Assembly: GCA_963798275.1 (NCBI GenBank)
Contig: CAWCTB010000001.1
Coordinates: forward strand, 5,258 to 69,257
Direction: 5' to 3'
Origin: CAWCTB01 sp963798275
GTDB taxonomy: Bacteria; Acidobacteriota; Terriglobia; Terriglobales; Acidobacteriaceae
Length of the DNA: 64,000 nucleotides
Shown here: positions 32,431-43,115 of the stretch, one piece after another
Numbering within the stretch: position 1 is the stretch's first letter
Layout: each line of letters begins with the position of its first letter
Program-made: the position numbers and the translations under genes
Notes under the pieces: model-generated
Databases searched by the model: none
Told to the model about the DNA's origin: nothing
What the model saw: the letters and a program-made list of their open reading frames with translations, nothing else

Positions 32431-33222
32431 ACGAACACCGGCCATACATCGAGTTCCAGCGCGTCTCGAAGGCCTTTGGCAGCAAGGTGGTGCTGGATGA
32501 CGTGAGCTTCGACGTGATGCCCGGCGAGACGGTCTGCATCCTGGGGCGAAGCGGCGTGGGAAAATCGGTTGCGCTCCATCACATCATGGGCTTTCTCAAG
32601 GCGGACAGCGGACGCGTCTGGGTGGCCTACGAAGACATCACTGACTATCCCGAGCAGGAGTTGGAGCGCATCCGCAAGAAGGTCACCATGGTCTTTCAGA
32701 ACGGGGCGCTCTTCGATTCGCTGACGGTCGGCGAGAACGTGGCGTTTCCCCTGCGCGAGCGCGGCGGGCTGGAAGAGGAACAGATTTACCAGATCGTCGA
32801 CGGCCTGCTGGACATGGTGGGGGTGCGCGAATTTCGCGATCTGCTGCCCTCGGACCTCTCCACCGGGATGAAGCGGTCCGTTGCCATTGCGCGCGCCCTG
32901 GCCGCCCAGCCCGATGCCGTTCTCTACGACGAGCCCACTACGATGGTTGACCCGCTGATGGCGCACCTGCTGGGCGATCTCATCAAGAAGCTGAAGAAAC
33001 AGCTCAAGCTCACCAGCATCGTGGTCACCCACGACATGGCGCTTGGCCAAGAAGCTGGCCGACCGGCTGGTGTTTCTGCACGAAGCGCGCGTGATCTTCT
33101 TCGGAACCTTCGCGGAGATGGCCAAGTCGAACGAGCCGATTGTGCAGGAGTTCCTGGAACTCGACTCGCTCGACTTCGAGAAGGCGTTCGGGGCGCAACG
33201 CCCGCCGCACGCGCCCCATTAG
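32427..33222 (+). CDS. Second Mla-type ABC ATPase, with degenerate signature motif, one frame break
   Basis: About 264 residues; MlaF-like. Walker A GRSGVGKSVALHHIMG, Q-loop MVFQNGALFDSLTV, H-loop SIVVTHDMAL, Walker B AVLYDEPTTMVDP with the catalytic Glu present. The signature reads DLSTGMKRSVAIARA, with Thr in place of the first Gly of LSGGM. A net +1 break near 33043-33046 joins THDMAL to AKKLADRLVFLHEARVIFFG. Start overlaps the mobA stop. This ATPase has no permease beside it; the only MlaE in the window is at 30393 on the other strand. It may form a heterodimer with the first ATPase, since the defects are complementary. Confidence 0.86.
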
Positions 33223-33229
33223 CCGGGCG

Positions 33230-33874
33230 TCAGAATCCCTGCGCGATCAGGCGATCGACGCTGAGCGCCGACGCCAGGTCTTCGCGCCTTGTCCACTTCT
33301 CCAGGTACTTCGCCACGATGTCGGTTTCGAGGTTGACCGGGTCGCCGGGCTTCAGCGACTTCAAATTGGTCATCTTGATGGTGTGCGGGATGATCGCGAT
33401 GGTGAGCCGCAGCCCTTGCAGATCGGCCACGGTCAGGCTGATGCCTTCCACCGCGATGGAACCTTTAAACACGACATATTTCTCGAGGTCTTCGGGAATG
33501 TCGATCAGCAGCCAGAAGTCGTCAGCATTGGGAATCGGCTCCAAACCGGCGAGCCTTCCCGTGCCGTCGACGTGCCCCTGAACGATGTGTCCGCCCATGC
33601 GGGCATCGACTTTGAGAGGAAGCTCCAGGTTGATCTGCGCGCCTTCGGTAATGCGCGAGAACGAAGTTCGGGTCCAGGTCTCCCGCGCGAGATCGGCGCA
33701 GAAGGTTTCCTTCTTAATATCGAGCGCAGTGAGGCAGACTCCACTGACTGCGACGCTGTTGCCCTCCTTCAGTTCCTTCGCGCTCAGGGGAGCATGAATG
33801 GTGATGCGGTGGTTGCCGCCTTTCTCGACAATGCTGGCGACGGTTCCAACTTCTTCAACCAGTCCGGTAAACAT
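33230..33874 (-). CDS. ribE: Riboflavin synthase alpha chain (RibE/RibC)
   Basis: A 214-residue protein that dismutates 6,7-dimethyl-8-ribityllumazine to riboflavin. The two lumazine-binding repeats are visible: MFTGLVEEVGTVASI with NSVAVSGVCLTAL and HIVQGHVDGTGRLAG with SIAVEGISLTVADL. It lies downstream of ribD in the order ftsY-ribD-ribE, presumably one transcription unit. It is convergent with the second Mla ATPase, only 7 bp away. Intact. Confidence 0.95.
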   Translation of the reverse strand: MFTGLVEEVGTVASIVEKGGNHRITIHAPLSAKELKEGNSVAVSGVCLTALDIKKETFCADLARETWTRTSFSRITEGAQINLELPLKVDARMGGHIVQGHVDGTGRLAGLEPIPNADDFWLLIDIPEDLEKYVVFKGSIAVEGISLTVADLQGLRLTIAIIPHTIKMTNLKSLKPGDPVNLETDIVAKYLEKWTRREDLASALSVDRLIAQGF

Positions 33875-33910
33875 GATGACGCACCTCGTCGCCCCGGCTT
33901 GCGGAGCAGT

Positions 33911-35144
33911 TTATGAATCCTTGCTAGGAACGACCTCGATCGCCGCCTCTGCATACGGGTCGCGCAGGTATCCCTCGACCGCGAAGTCTTCTCCGAAGCG
34001 ATGCAGCGTGAGCGCCTTGACATGGGCGGCCTCGCTCATGCGCTGGAACCCCGTGCCGAGTGCAAACGGGATGGAGCCTGTCCCGGCCAGAATCTTGGGC
34101 GCGTAAAAGAAATAAATCTTGTCCACAATGCCGGTGGACAGCGCAGCCCAGTTCACCATGGCGCCGCCTTCGATGATCAGGCTGGTGATTTCCTCTTCTC
34201 CCAGCTTCGCCATGACGCGCTCCAGGTCCGGCCGGCCATCCGACGAGGGAACGCCGCTGGGGAAGGGGATGGTGCCGTCGGCCAGCGCCTGGAACATGGG
34301 AACCTGCTCGACGCGTACCCCGCGCGATTCCAGTTCCTGCCGCTTATGCTCCTCGGCAAAACAGCAAAAGACCAGCACATCTTCGCGCGCCGTCCTTACC
34401 ACGCGGGAGTCGAGGGGCAAACGCAAGCCTGAGTCGAGAATCACGCGTAACAATGGCCGCCGTCGCGGCAAGCCGGTGCGGTCCGTCAGGAGGGGATCGT
34501 CGGCGATGATGGTGCCGACGCCCACCATGATGGCGTCGCTGGCGTGCCGCATTTCGTGAACATGCGCACGCGCGGTTTCGCTGGTGATCCAGCCTCCGCT
34601 GGCGGCGATCACGCTGGGCGCCGCGCCCTCACCGGGGGGAGGGGCGATCTTGCCGTCCAGCGTCATCGCCGTTTTCAGCGTCACGAACGGTGTCTTGTAG
34701 CGAATATATTTTGCGAAGGCCTCATTCAGCTTGCGCGCCTCCGCTTCCAGCACGTCCTCGACCACCTCGACGCCGGCGGCGCGTAGCTTGGCAAAACCCT
34801 GGCCGCTGACCAGCGGATTGGGATCGCGCATCGCTGCGACGACGCGCTTTACGCCCGCGGTGATTAACGCGTCTGTGCAAGGCGCAGTCCTGCCGTGGTG
34901 CGAACAGGGTTCGAGATTGAGGTAGAGTGTGGCGTCGCGGGCAAGCTCTCCAGCCTCCTCCAGCGCAAGGATCTCGGCATGTTTGCGGCCGTCGTAGGTG
35001 TGAAAGCCCTGGCCGATGATTTGCCCGTCCGGCGACACCAGCAGCGCACCCACACAAGGATTGGGCGACGCCAGGCCGACGCCGCGCGCCGCCAGCTCCA
35101 GAACTTGTTGCATCAACTGCGCGTCACTGGGGATGGGAAGCCAT
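33911..35144 (-). CDS. ribD: RibD, bifunctional pyrimidine deaminase/reductase (N-terminal frame break inferred)
   Basis: Second and third steps of riboflavin synthesis. The deaminase domain has zinc ligands in RKHAEILAL and NLEPCSHHGRTAPC; the reductase domain holds TLKTAMTLDGKIA, GVGTIIADDPLLTDR and IIEGGAMVNWAAL. The first in-frame ATG is 35113, but the preceding residues SDAQLMQQVLELAARG match the family N-terminus, and a +1 correction in the 35129-35136 stretch makes an ATG at 35144 the start, 2 bp after the ftsY stop. I adopt that start. Length about 410 residues, slightly longer than usual. ribA and ribH are not in the window. Confidence 0.92.
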
Positions 35145-35146
35145 GT

Positions 35147-36098
35147 CTAATCGAACAGCGAGTTGACGAAATCCTGGGCGTTAAAAGGCAGAAGGTCGCC
35201 GACCTTTTCGCCGACTCCGACGTAGCGCACCGGCAGACCAAGCTCCTTCGAGATGGCGACGACAATGCCTCCCTTGGCGGTGCCGTCCAGCTTCGTCAGC
35301 ACGATTCCGGTGACCCCCGCCGACTGGGTAAACAGCCGAGCCTGCTGCAAGCCGTTCTGGCCCGTGGTGGCATCCATCACCAGCAAGGTCTCGTGGGGAG
35401 CCGTCGGTATAAAGCGTTGCGCGGTGCGGCGCATTTTCTCCAGCTCCGACATCAGGTTGCTCTTGGTGTGCAGCCGGCCGGCGGTATCGACGATGACGTA
35501 ATCCGTATTGCGGGCCTTGGCGGCCTTCAGGGCGTCGAAGAGCACAGCCGCGGGATCGCCGCCCGGCTTGTTCTTGATCACTTCGGTTCCGGTGCGGTCG
35601 CCCCAGATTTCCAGTTGTTCGATGGCCGCGGCGCGAAAGGTGTCTGCCGCCGCCAGCAAAACTGTTTTGCCCTGGGCGCGAAGCACGTGGGCGAGCTTCC
35701 CGATGGAGGTGGTCTTCCCGGTGCCGTTGACGCCGACCACCAGAATCACTTCGGGTTCGCCGTCAACTTTGGCGACCGGCTGCTTCTCAGCGGCGGTCAG
35801 AATGCCCAGCAGCTCTTCTTTCAGCACGCGCTTCAGTTCGCCCACATCGCCGATCTGCTTGCGATCGACTTTGTCCCGCAACGTCTCCAGCAGAGCTCGT
35901 GGTCGTGGCCGTCCCGAGATCGGCACTGATCAACGTGGCTTCCAGTTCGTCCAGCGTGCCGCGATCGATTTCCTTGCGAAGTCCGACCGCATCTTCAATC
36001 CGTTCACTCAGGCTTTCACGCGTTCGCGTGACCGCCTCTTTCATGCGGTCCAGAAAACTGGGTTGTTCTTCGACGCTGCCAAATAAGGTTTGAATCAT
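35147..36098 (-). CDS. ftsY: Signal recognition particle receptor FtsY, one frame break
   Basis: GTPase that receives SRP-ribosome complexes at the inner membrane. The N domain runs from MIQTLFGSVEEQPSF through EATLISADLGTATT. The G domain has VVGVNGTGKTTSIGKLAH, AADTFRAAAIEQL, DYVIVDTAGRLHTKSN and TKLDGTAKGG, ending GEKVGDLLPFNAQDFVNSLF. A net +1 break near 35891-35900 divides the N domain. No acidic A domain is present, as in many short FtsY proteins. Together with secA it represents the Sec/SRP machinery in this window. Confidence 0.95.
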
Positions 36099-36280
36099 GT
36101 AAGAATCCGGTTCTCATGGCGATTTCGCTTGAGAGTGCGCTCCCTGCAGCGAATTCGCGATGAACTGCAAATCTTCATTATAGACAAGCGTCGCATCGTC
36201 GAACTGGAGCATCGCCACAGGCAGAGCGAATCCTGGCTGCGCTGAGATTCATCCAAAGCAGTTGTTGTCAGGAGGACGCA

Positions 36281-36532
36281 ATGGCAAAGTGCGAACACAT
36301 CAAAGCGGTGAAACATACTGTCGCACCCCGCACCGCAGGCTGCGAGGAATGTGAGAAGACCGGACAGCGCTGGGTAGCGCTGCGCAAGTGTCTGGAGTGT
36401 GGCCATGTCGGCTGCTGCGATTCTTCGCCCGGCCGCCACGCCAACCAGCACTTCAAAGAAACCGGCCACCCGGTCATGCAGGAGTTGGGCGGATCGTGGA
36501 ACTGGTGCTACGCGCACGCGGAATACGTTTGA
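36281..36532 (+). CDS. Small UBP-type zinc finger protein
   Basis: An 83-residue protein that is almost wholly a UBP-type zinc finger (ZnF-UBP), the fold that binds free ubiquitin C-termini in eukaryotes. It has CEHIKAV, CEECEKTG with W-V-A-L-R-K-C-LECGHVGCC, GRHANQHF, and HPVMQEL before WCYAH; the Cys and His residues needed for three zinc ions look to be present. Bacterial copies are known; their ligands are unknown. ATG at 36281 follows a good AGGAGG at the usual distance. Divergent from ftsY and upstream of the PIG-L gene. Confidence 0.85.
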   Translation: MAKCEHIKAVKHTVAPRTAGCEECEKTGQRWVALRKCLECGHVGCCDSSPGRHANQHFKETGHPVMQELGGSWNWCYAHAEYV

Positions 36533-36609
36533 CGCCCCCCGCGCGGCGGCTGACTGCTTTGTATACTGGTGACTCGCGTAGTCTCGCTTCTGTAGCTTTT
36601 TAAGGATGA

Positions 36610-39356
36610 ATGGCACTTCACTCTAGCGATTCCTGCCGGGCGCGCCGTGTCAGAAACCTCTTTACCCTCTGGCTCTTGCTCGGGCTCACCTGCGGTGTCC
36701 TCAGCGCACAGGTTCCTTCCCCCTGGGTCGACACCCAGCCGCTGGCTATCGACACCGGCGCCACCGGGCTCAAGCTGGTGCTTCGCCGCTTGCACACCAC
36801 CGCGCGCCTGATGCACACCGCCGCGCATCCGGACGATGAAGACGGCGGCATGCTGACTTTCGAAGCGCGCGGACACGGCGTCGAGGCGCTGCAGTTGACC
36901 CTGAATCGCGGCGAGGGCGGCCAGAACATGGTCGGCAGCAACCTGGGCGACGAGTTGGGAATCGTTCGAACCCTCGAACTGCTGGCGGCCGACCGCTACT
37001 ACGGCGTCGAGCAGAGGTTTACCCGCGTCGCCGACTTCGGCTTCTCCAAGACAGCGCAGGAGACCTTCGCCAAGTGGCAAGGACACGACGTCGCCCTCGG
37101 CGATATGGTGCGCGTCATTCGCACCTTTCGTCCCGATGTAATCTGTACACGCTTTCGCGGCGACTCGCGCGACGGGCATGGCAATCACCAGGCCTCTGGG
37201 ATCCTGACCCGCGAGGCGTTTCGCGCGGCGGCCGATCCCACCCGCTTTCCCGAGCAAATTCGCCAAGGCCTGCTGCCCTGGCAGGCAAAGAAACTGTACA
37301 TGGACAACGTTCGCTCCGACGAGGACTGGAACGTTGAACTGGAGACCTCGCAGAACGATCCCGTTGCTGGGCGAGCCGTACGTGCAGTTCGCCTTCAAGG
37401 GCCTGCAGCATCAGCTATCGCAGGGCGCCGGTTCCTGGCACCTCACGGAGGGACGCCGCACCAGTTACTACAAGCTGATCGACTCGGCATTGCCGGGCAA
37501 CCCGGTCAACAACGTCCATGAAAAGGATTTCTTCGACGGCATCGACACTTCTCTGCTTGGGTTGGCTTTGCGTCTGGGGCCGGATGCGGCAAAGGTTCCG
37601 TGGTTACATTCCGAGCTCGAAGCGATCGCGAAGACCGTCGACGAAGCGAGCGCGGCCGCGGAGAAGGATCCGCAGAGCGCGGCCCAGCCGCTGCTGCGTG
37701 GACTCAAACTCGATCGCGACTTGATCGCAAGAGTAGAAACCTCAACCCTGAGCGCGATCGAGAGAGACGACCTGCTGACCCAGCTTCGCTCCAAGCAGGA
37801 ACAGTTCGAGCAAGCCGCAAACCTTGCCCTCAGTCTGGAACTGGGCGCGGGCCCGGGCACCCCCGATGGACGCCCGATGGCCGAGGAGTTCGCCACGTCT
37901 TCCAACGGCGATGTTCTGGCGGCGGTGATCACGGCAGGGAAGTCGTTCCTGCTGGTGGCTAAGTTTCACAATGGCAGCAGTTCCGCCCTCAACGTAAAGC
38001 AGCTCGCACTCGACGTTCCCAAGGGATGGAAGTCGGAGCTGTTCATGGACAAAGTTCCGGCAGTCATTGCGCCGGGTGATGGGTGCTCGATCATGTTCCG
38101 CGTCACACCGCCGGCCGATGCGCAACTCACCAAGGCGTACTTCCATCGCAACGATCCTGAGACCGACTCCGTGTACCAGATCGACGAGCCGGAATACGCG
38201 ACACTGTCGCTGCCGCCGCCTCCCGTCAGGGCGCGACTGGTGTACACCGTGCATGGCGAAGAAGGCGTAATTCGCGCGGTTGCGCGCACCCCTTTGCACG
38301 ACGTGCACGGCAATAGCCTGGTCGATGCCGCTTTCCGTGGTGCCGCCCTTTTCCGTGCAGACCTCGCCCACCACGCAGATCATCCCTGCCGGGCCGAACC
38401 CGTCATCTGCCCTCAACGTCGTAGTGCGTTCCACTGCCGACCACGCCACCGCAGATGTCCGCACCAACCTACCGGCGGGATGGAAAGCGGAGCCGGCGGC
38501 CGCCACCATCGATTTCACCAAGCCGGGCGAGCATGGTTCCGAGTTCAGGGTGCTGCCCGATGGCGCGCCGGAGGGCCGGTATCGCGTCTCGGCTGTGGTG
38601 CAGGGTGGCGAGGACCTGTATACCGAGGGCTACAGCCTGGTGACGCGTCCTGACATCGGAGGCTTCTTCTACTATCAGCCGGCCACGCAACGCACCGGCA
38701 TCGTCAATGTCAAAGTCCCGGAAGGCTTGCGGGTGGGCTACATCATGGGCGCGGGCGACGACATCCCCACCGTGCTGCGGCAGGTCGGTATCGACGTCAG
38801 CTTGCTGACTCCCGAGGAGGTGGAACGTGGCGATCTGAGCCGCTACGGAACCATTGTGCTGGGCATTCGCGCGTATGACACCCGGGACGACGTGAAGAAG
38901 AACAATCAGCGGCTGCTCGATTACGTGAAGAATGGCGGAACGCTCCTGGTGCAGTACAACACCAACCCGTCGCAGTTCAATTCCGGAAACTTCACACCCT
39001 ATCCAGCCGACCTCAGCCGCGAGCGCGTGACCGTAGAAGATGCCCCCGTCACGCTGCTGCAGCCGGAGAACCCGCTCTTCCACTATCCCAACCAGATCAC
39101 GCAGCGCGATTTCGAGGGTTGGGTGCAGGAACGCGGCCTGTATTTCATGGACCACTGGGATGACCACTACAGTGCGCTGCTGGCGTCGAACGATCCCGGC
39201 GAGCCGCCGCAGAAGGGCGGTTTGCTGGTGGCGCAGTATGGCAAGGGAACTTACATCTACACCGGATACGCGTTCTTTCGGCAGTTGCCGTTCGGAGTGC
39301 CAGGCGCCATTCGCCTGTACGTCAACCTGCTGAGCGTGGGACATGGTCCAAAATGA
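36610..39356 (+). CDS. Secreted PIG-L (LmbE-like) deacetylase with a C-terminal extension, two frame breaks
   Basis: Zinc-dependent N-acetylglucosaminyl-type deacetylase, exported. The N-terminus has a hydrophobic signal (RNLFTLWLLLGLTCGVLSA). The metal site is AHPDDEDGGML and DGHGNHQ. Net +1 breaks lie near 37359-37366 (before LLGEPYVQFAFKG) and 38334-38341. The C-terminal half, about 500 residues, contains Ig-like and glutamine-amidotransferase-like parts (RLLDYVKNGGTLLVQYN), an arrangement common in large secreted PIG-L proteins of Acidobacteriota and Bacteroidota. Total about 914 residues. Its last 14 bp overlap the permease start, suggesting co-transcription. Confidence 0.86.
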
Positions 39357-40813
39357 GCGGGTCCAACAGCCCGAGCTGATTCGCGGTGTCGGCTTCGTTC
39401 AGGCCACAACGCTGAACATGATCGACATGATCGGCGTTGGACCGTTCATTACCATTCCCCTCATCATCAGCGCAGCCGGCGGCCCGCAGGCCATGCTGGG
39501 CTGGATCTTCGGCGCGCTCTTCGCTCTTTCTGACGGGCTGGTGTGGGCCGAACTGGGTGCCGCCATGCCCAACGCCGGTGGCTCCTACCAATACCTGAAG
39601 GAGATCTATGGCCCCAAGACCTGGGGACGCCTGCTCTCCTTTCTCTTCATCTGGCAGTTGTCGTTCAGTGCGCCGCTGTCGATCGCTTCCGGCTGCATCG
39701 GCCTGGCCGATTACGCGTCGTATCTCTGGCCGCCGCTGGACCACACCTTGCTCGCGCACACTTTCAGGCTGGGGCTTCCCATGGTGGGCGACCTTGAGGT
39801 GCGAGTGCTGCTGAAGGTGAGCACCTTCCTTGCCATGGCGACCTGCGGCTTCGTCGTGTTGCTGCTGTACCGTCGCATCACCGCCGTCGGGAAGCTTGCC
39901 GAGTTGCTCTGGGTGGGCGTTGCCATCGCACTGGTCTGGATCATCGCCGCCGGGATTTCGCATTTCAGTCCCGCGCGTGCCTTCGATTTTCCGCCGGGAG
40001 CATTTCATCTATCGCGCGGGTTCCTGTTCGGCATGGGCTCGGCCATGCTGATCGCGACCTATGATTATTGGGGCTACTACAACGTCTGCTTTCTGGGCGG
40101 GGAGGTGAAGGACCCCGGCCGCACGATTCCGCGCGCGCTCATCATTTCGATCTTTGCCGTGGCGGCCATCTACATCGTGATGAACATCAGCGTGCTGGGC
40201 GTCATGCCCTGGCGCGAGCTGATGCAGTACGCCCATGGGCAGAACAGTTTCGTGATGTCGGTCTTCATGCAGCGAATCTACGGAAACTGGGCCGGCCGGT
40301 TCATCGCGGCGCTCATCATCTGGACCGCGTTTGCGTCGGTCTTTTCGCTGCTGCTGGGATACTCGCGCGTGCCCTATGCCGCCGCCCTGGATGGCAATTA
40401 CTTCCGCGTTTTCGCACGCGTGCATCCAACGCATCGCTTCCCAACCGTCTCGTTGCTGGCCCTTGGAGGTGTGGCTACGCTCTTCTGCCTGCTGCGGCTG
40501 GGCGACGTGATCGCCGCGCTGGTGGTCATTCGGATCACGCTGCAATTCCTGGTGCAGGCGATCGGGGTCATCGTGCTTGCGCAGGCGACAGCCCAGCCTG
40601 CCCCGGCCCTTCCGCATGTGGTTCTATCCGGTGCCGGCCCTGCTTGCCATAGCAGGCTTCGCTTACATCGTGGTGGTTCGCACCAACTCGCTGCGCGAAC
40701 TGCGGTATGCTGCGGTGATCCTGTTGGCAGGGTTGGCGGCTTACATGCTTCGTTCGTGGCGAAAACGGGAATGGCCCTTCCCCACACCATCGAGTTCGGA
40801 GGTGGCGCGGTGA
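39343..40813 (+). CDS. APC-family amino acid permease, one frame break
   Basis: About 490-residue membrane transporter of the amino acid-polyamine-organocation superfamily. Twelve hydrophobic segments can be traced. The first helix carries NMIDMIGVGPFITIPL (the unwound substrate-binding GVG region), and WAELGAAMPNAGGSYQYL is the usual helix-2/3 motif. A net +1 break lies near 40574-40580; after it the text continues PSLPRPFRMWFYPVPALLAI, the typical APC linker, and two more helices. Start ATG at 39343, overlapping the PIG-L gene by 14 bp. Substrate unknown. Confidence 0.88.
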
Positions 40814-41008
40814 CCAACACTCGAGTGCGGTTTGTCCCAACCGCCAAGCGTCAGGCCACGGTTAGGACTCGCTTGCCGCTCTTATTGCTTACCTTTGCCG
40901 CGGACTGCTGTCTGATTCCCGATGGCGACCCGAGGACCATGGCCGGAACCACTGCGCCCGATTGTCGCCGCCCCGCCACCAGCGGTGGTGACTAAGGCGC
41001 ACTACCGC

Positions 41009-42280
41009 ATGCCAGAATTCGACTCCATCACCGACCTCCCGCCGATCGTTCCTGTGCGACGAGGCAGCATCCTCGGCCCATTGCGCGAGCCCCTGTTCCG
41101 CAGCCTGTGGATTGCCGCCGTGGTCAGCTACACCGGCTCATGGATGCAGAACGTCGGCGCCGGATGGCTGATGACCTCGCTTACCCTGTCGCCCTTGATG
41201 GTCGCCCTGGTGCAGGCGGCCAACAGCGTAGCGGTATTGCTGGTCATGCTTCCGGCGGGAGCCATTGCCGACGTGGTCGATCGCCGCAAACTGCTGCTCT
41301 TCACCCAGACCTGGATGGTGCTTGCGGCCGCCACTCTCGGCGGGCTGACGCTTGCGGGGTTGGTAACGCCGCCGCTTCTCCTCCTGTGCACGTTCCTGAT
41401 GGGATTCGGGGCCGTACTCAACGATCCGGCATGGCAGGCGATCACCCCCGAGGTCGTCTCACACGAGCACTTCGCCTCCGGCATCGCGCTGAATTCCGCG
41501 GGGTACAACGTGGCGCGCGCCATTGGCCCGGCGCTGGGCGGGTTGGTGATTGCCGCTACCAGTTCCGGCATCGCGTTCCTGTTGAATGCAGTCTCCTTCT
41601 TCGGTGTCATCTACTTCCTTTACCGCTGGAAGCGCAGACCGGGACGTTCGAGTTGGCACGTGGGCCACATGTTCCGCGCCATGTTTGAAGGCATACGCTA
41701 CCTGCAGCGCTCAGAGAACATGCGGGCCGTCCTGGTTAGAAGCGTAGTCTTCAGCATCTCCGCCGGTGCCCTGCCCGCGCTGCTGCCGTTGCTGGCTCAC
41801 CCCTACGGATCGCAGGGCTATGGCGTGCTGTTGGGCGTCTTCGGGCTGGGAGCGCTCGTCGGGGCGACGGTATTGCCTCACCTGCGCCGCATGATGTCCG
41901 TCGATGTGCTGGTCGCGAGCGCCACCCTGATATTCGGCTTGACCACCTATGCCGCCGGACGCTGGCAAACATTCCTGGTACTAGCCATGGCCATGCTGGT
42001 CGGCGGAATCGCCTGGATCCAGATCCTCGCCAGCCTGAATGTATCCGCCCAAACCATGTCGCCGGCGCACATGCGCGCCCGGGCCATTTCCATGTATCTG
42101 CTGGTACTGCAGGGCGGATTTGCCGGCGGCGCCGCGCTCTGGGGAGCCGTGGCCGAGCGCTACGGAATCGATCGCTCCTTGAAGTACGCGGCCCTGGGTC
42201 TGGTCGCTGGGATCGCATTTTCCGCCTGGTTCAAGCTGCATCCCGTACAAATCCAGCCAACCACCGTCGGGATGGACTAG
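41009..42280 (+). CDS. MFS transporter (EntS/MFS_3-like)
   Basis: A 423-residue major-facilitator transporter. Family motifs: SYTGSWMQNVGAGWLM in helix 1, PAGAIADVVDRRKLLLF at the loop 2-3 position, and FNDPAWQAITPEVVSHE-like segment typical of MFS_3 proteins such as the enterobactin exporter. ATG at 41009 starts the family-like LREPLFRSLWIA region after a short tail; 40922 is less likely. Substrate cannot be deduced. Preceded by the APC permease with a 195-bp gap. Confidence 0.87.
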   Translation: MPEFDSITDLPPIVPVRRGSILGPLREPLFRSLWIAAVVSYTGSWMQNVGAGWLMTSLTLSPLMVALVQAANSVAVLLVMLPAGAIADVVDRRKLLLFTQTWMVLAAATLGGLTLAGLVTPPLLLLCTFLMGFGAVLNDPAWQAITPEVVSHEHFASGIALNSAGYNVARAIGPALGGLVIAATSSGIAFLLNAVSFFGVIYFLYRWKRRPGRSSWHVGHMFRAMFEGIRYLQRSENMRAVLVRSVVFSISAGALPALLPLLAHPYGSQGYGVLLGVFGLGALVGATVLPHLRRMMSVDVLVASATLIFGLTTYAAGRWQTFLVLAMAMLVGGIAWIQILASLNVSAQTMSPAHMRARAISMYLLVLQGGFAGGAALWGAVAERYGIDRSLKYAALGLVAGIAFSAWFKLHPVQIQPTTVGMD

Positions 42281-42331
42281 AATGGCTTCCGTTTCCCATA
42301 GGATTCGACACATTCTCATGAAGGAGATGGC

Positions 42332-42889
42332 ATGAAGACACGGGTACTGATAGGAACTCTGCTGTTGGCGATTTGTACGGTGGGCGCGGCCATCGCGCAA
42401 GAAAAAGCGACCATGACCTCGGTTCTCACCGACGAGTTGAAGCAAGTCGAGAAGGAAGTGATCCCCGCGGCCGAAGCGATGCCTGACGACAAATTCAACT
42501 TCGCTCCCACCAGCCCGGGCGACTTCAAGGGCGTTCGCACATTCGCCCTGCAGGTGAAGCACATTGCCGTCGCGAATTATGCAATAGGCGCAGCGATCCT
42601 CGGTGAAAAGCCTCCCGTCCCTCTGACCGGTCCCAATGGCCCCCAGAACATCACATCCAAAGCCGACATCATCAAGTTTTTGAAGGACTCGTATGCCTAC
42701 GCCGACAAGGCAGTGGACAGCGTGAATGAGAGCAACGCGTATGCGCCAATCAAGAGCCCGTTTGGCGACCACACGACCAATCGACTGGCGCTGTCGATCG
42801 GCATCCTCTCCCATCCGTGGGATCACTACGGACAGATGGTCGAGTACCTGCGCATGAATGCGATCATTCCGCCGGCCAGCAGAAAGTAG
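42332..42889 (+). CDS. Exported DinB-family protein
   Basis: A 185-residue DinB-like protein with a signal peptide (TRVLIGTLLLAICTVGAAIA). The body contains FALQVKHIAVANYAIG with one His and SHPWDHYGQMVEYLRM with two more, the DinB metal triad. Exported DinB proteins are frequent in Acidobacteriota; their role is not known. Shine-Dalgarno AAGGAGA precedes ATG at 42332. Intact. Confidence 0.82.
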   Translation: MKTRVLIGTLLLAICTVGAAIAQEKATMTSVLTDELKQVEKEVIPAAEAMPDDKFNFAPTSPGDFKGVRTFALQVKHIAVANYAIGAAILGEKPPVPLTGPNGPQNITSKADIIKFLKDSYAYADKAVDSVNESNAYAPIKSPFGDHTTNRLALSIGILSHPWDHYGQMVEYLRMNAIIPPASRK

Positions 42890-43115
42890 CGCTCGCTGAG
42901 AGGATGAGTGTTGAACCTGGGCGCGATTCGTCGCGCCCTCGCTTGGTCTGCGGCAATCGCAGATCGCTGCGCTTGCCGCCGAAACGCCACCCGAATCCTG
43001 ATCACCGAGCCTTCGTGCGCAAAGCCTGTGAGCAACGCCGTCGCCTGGCCGGGCATTGCAAAATCCTGCAGACAAGCGATAATTAAAGATTGGGGTTTGC
43101 TCCATGAGAGGCTGA

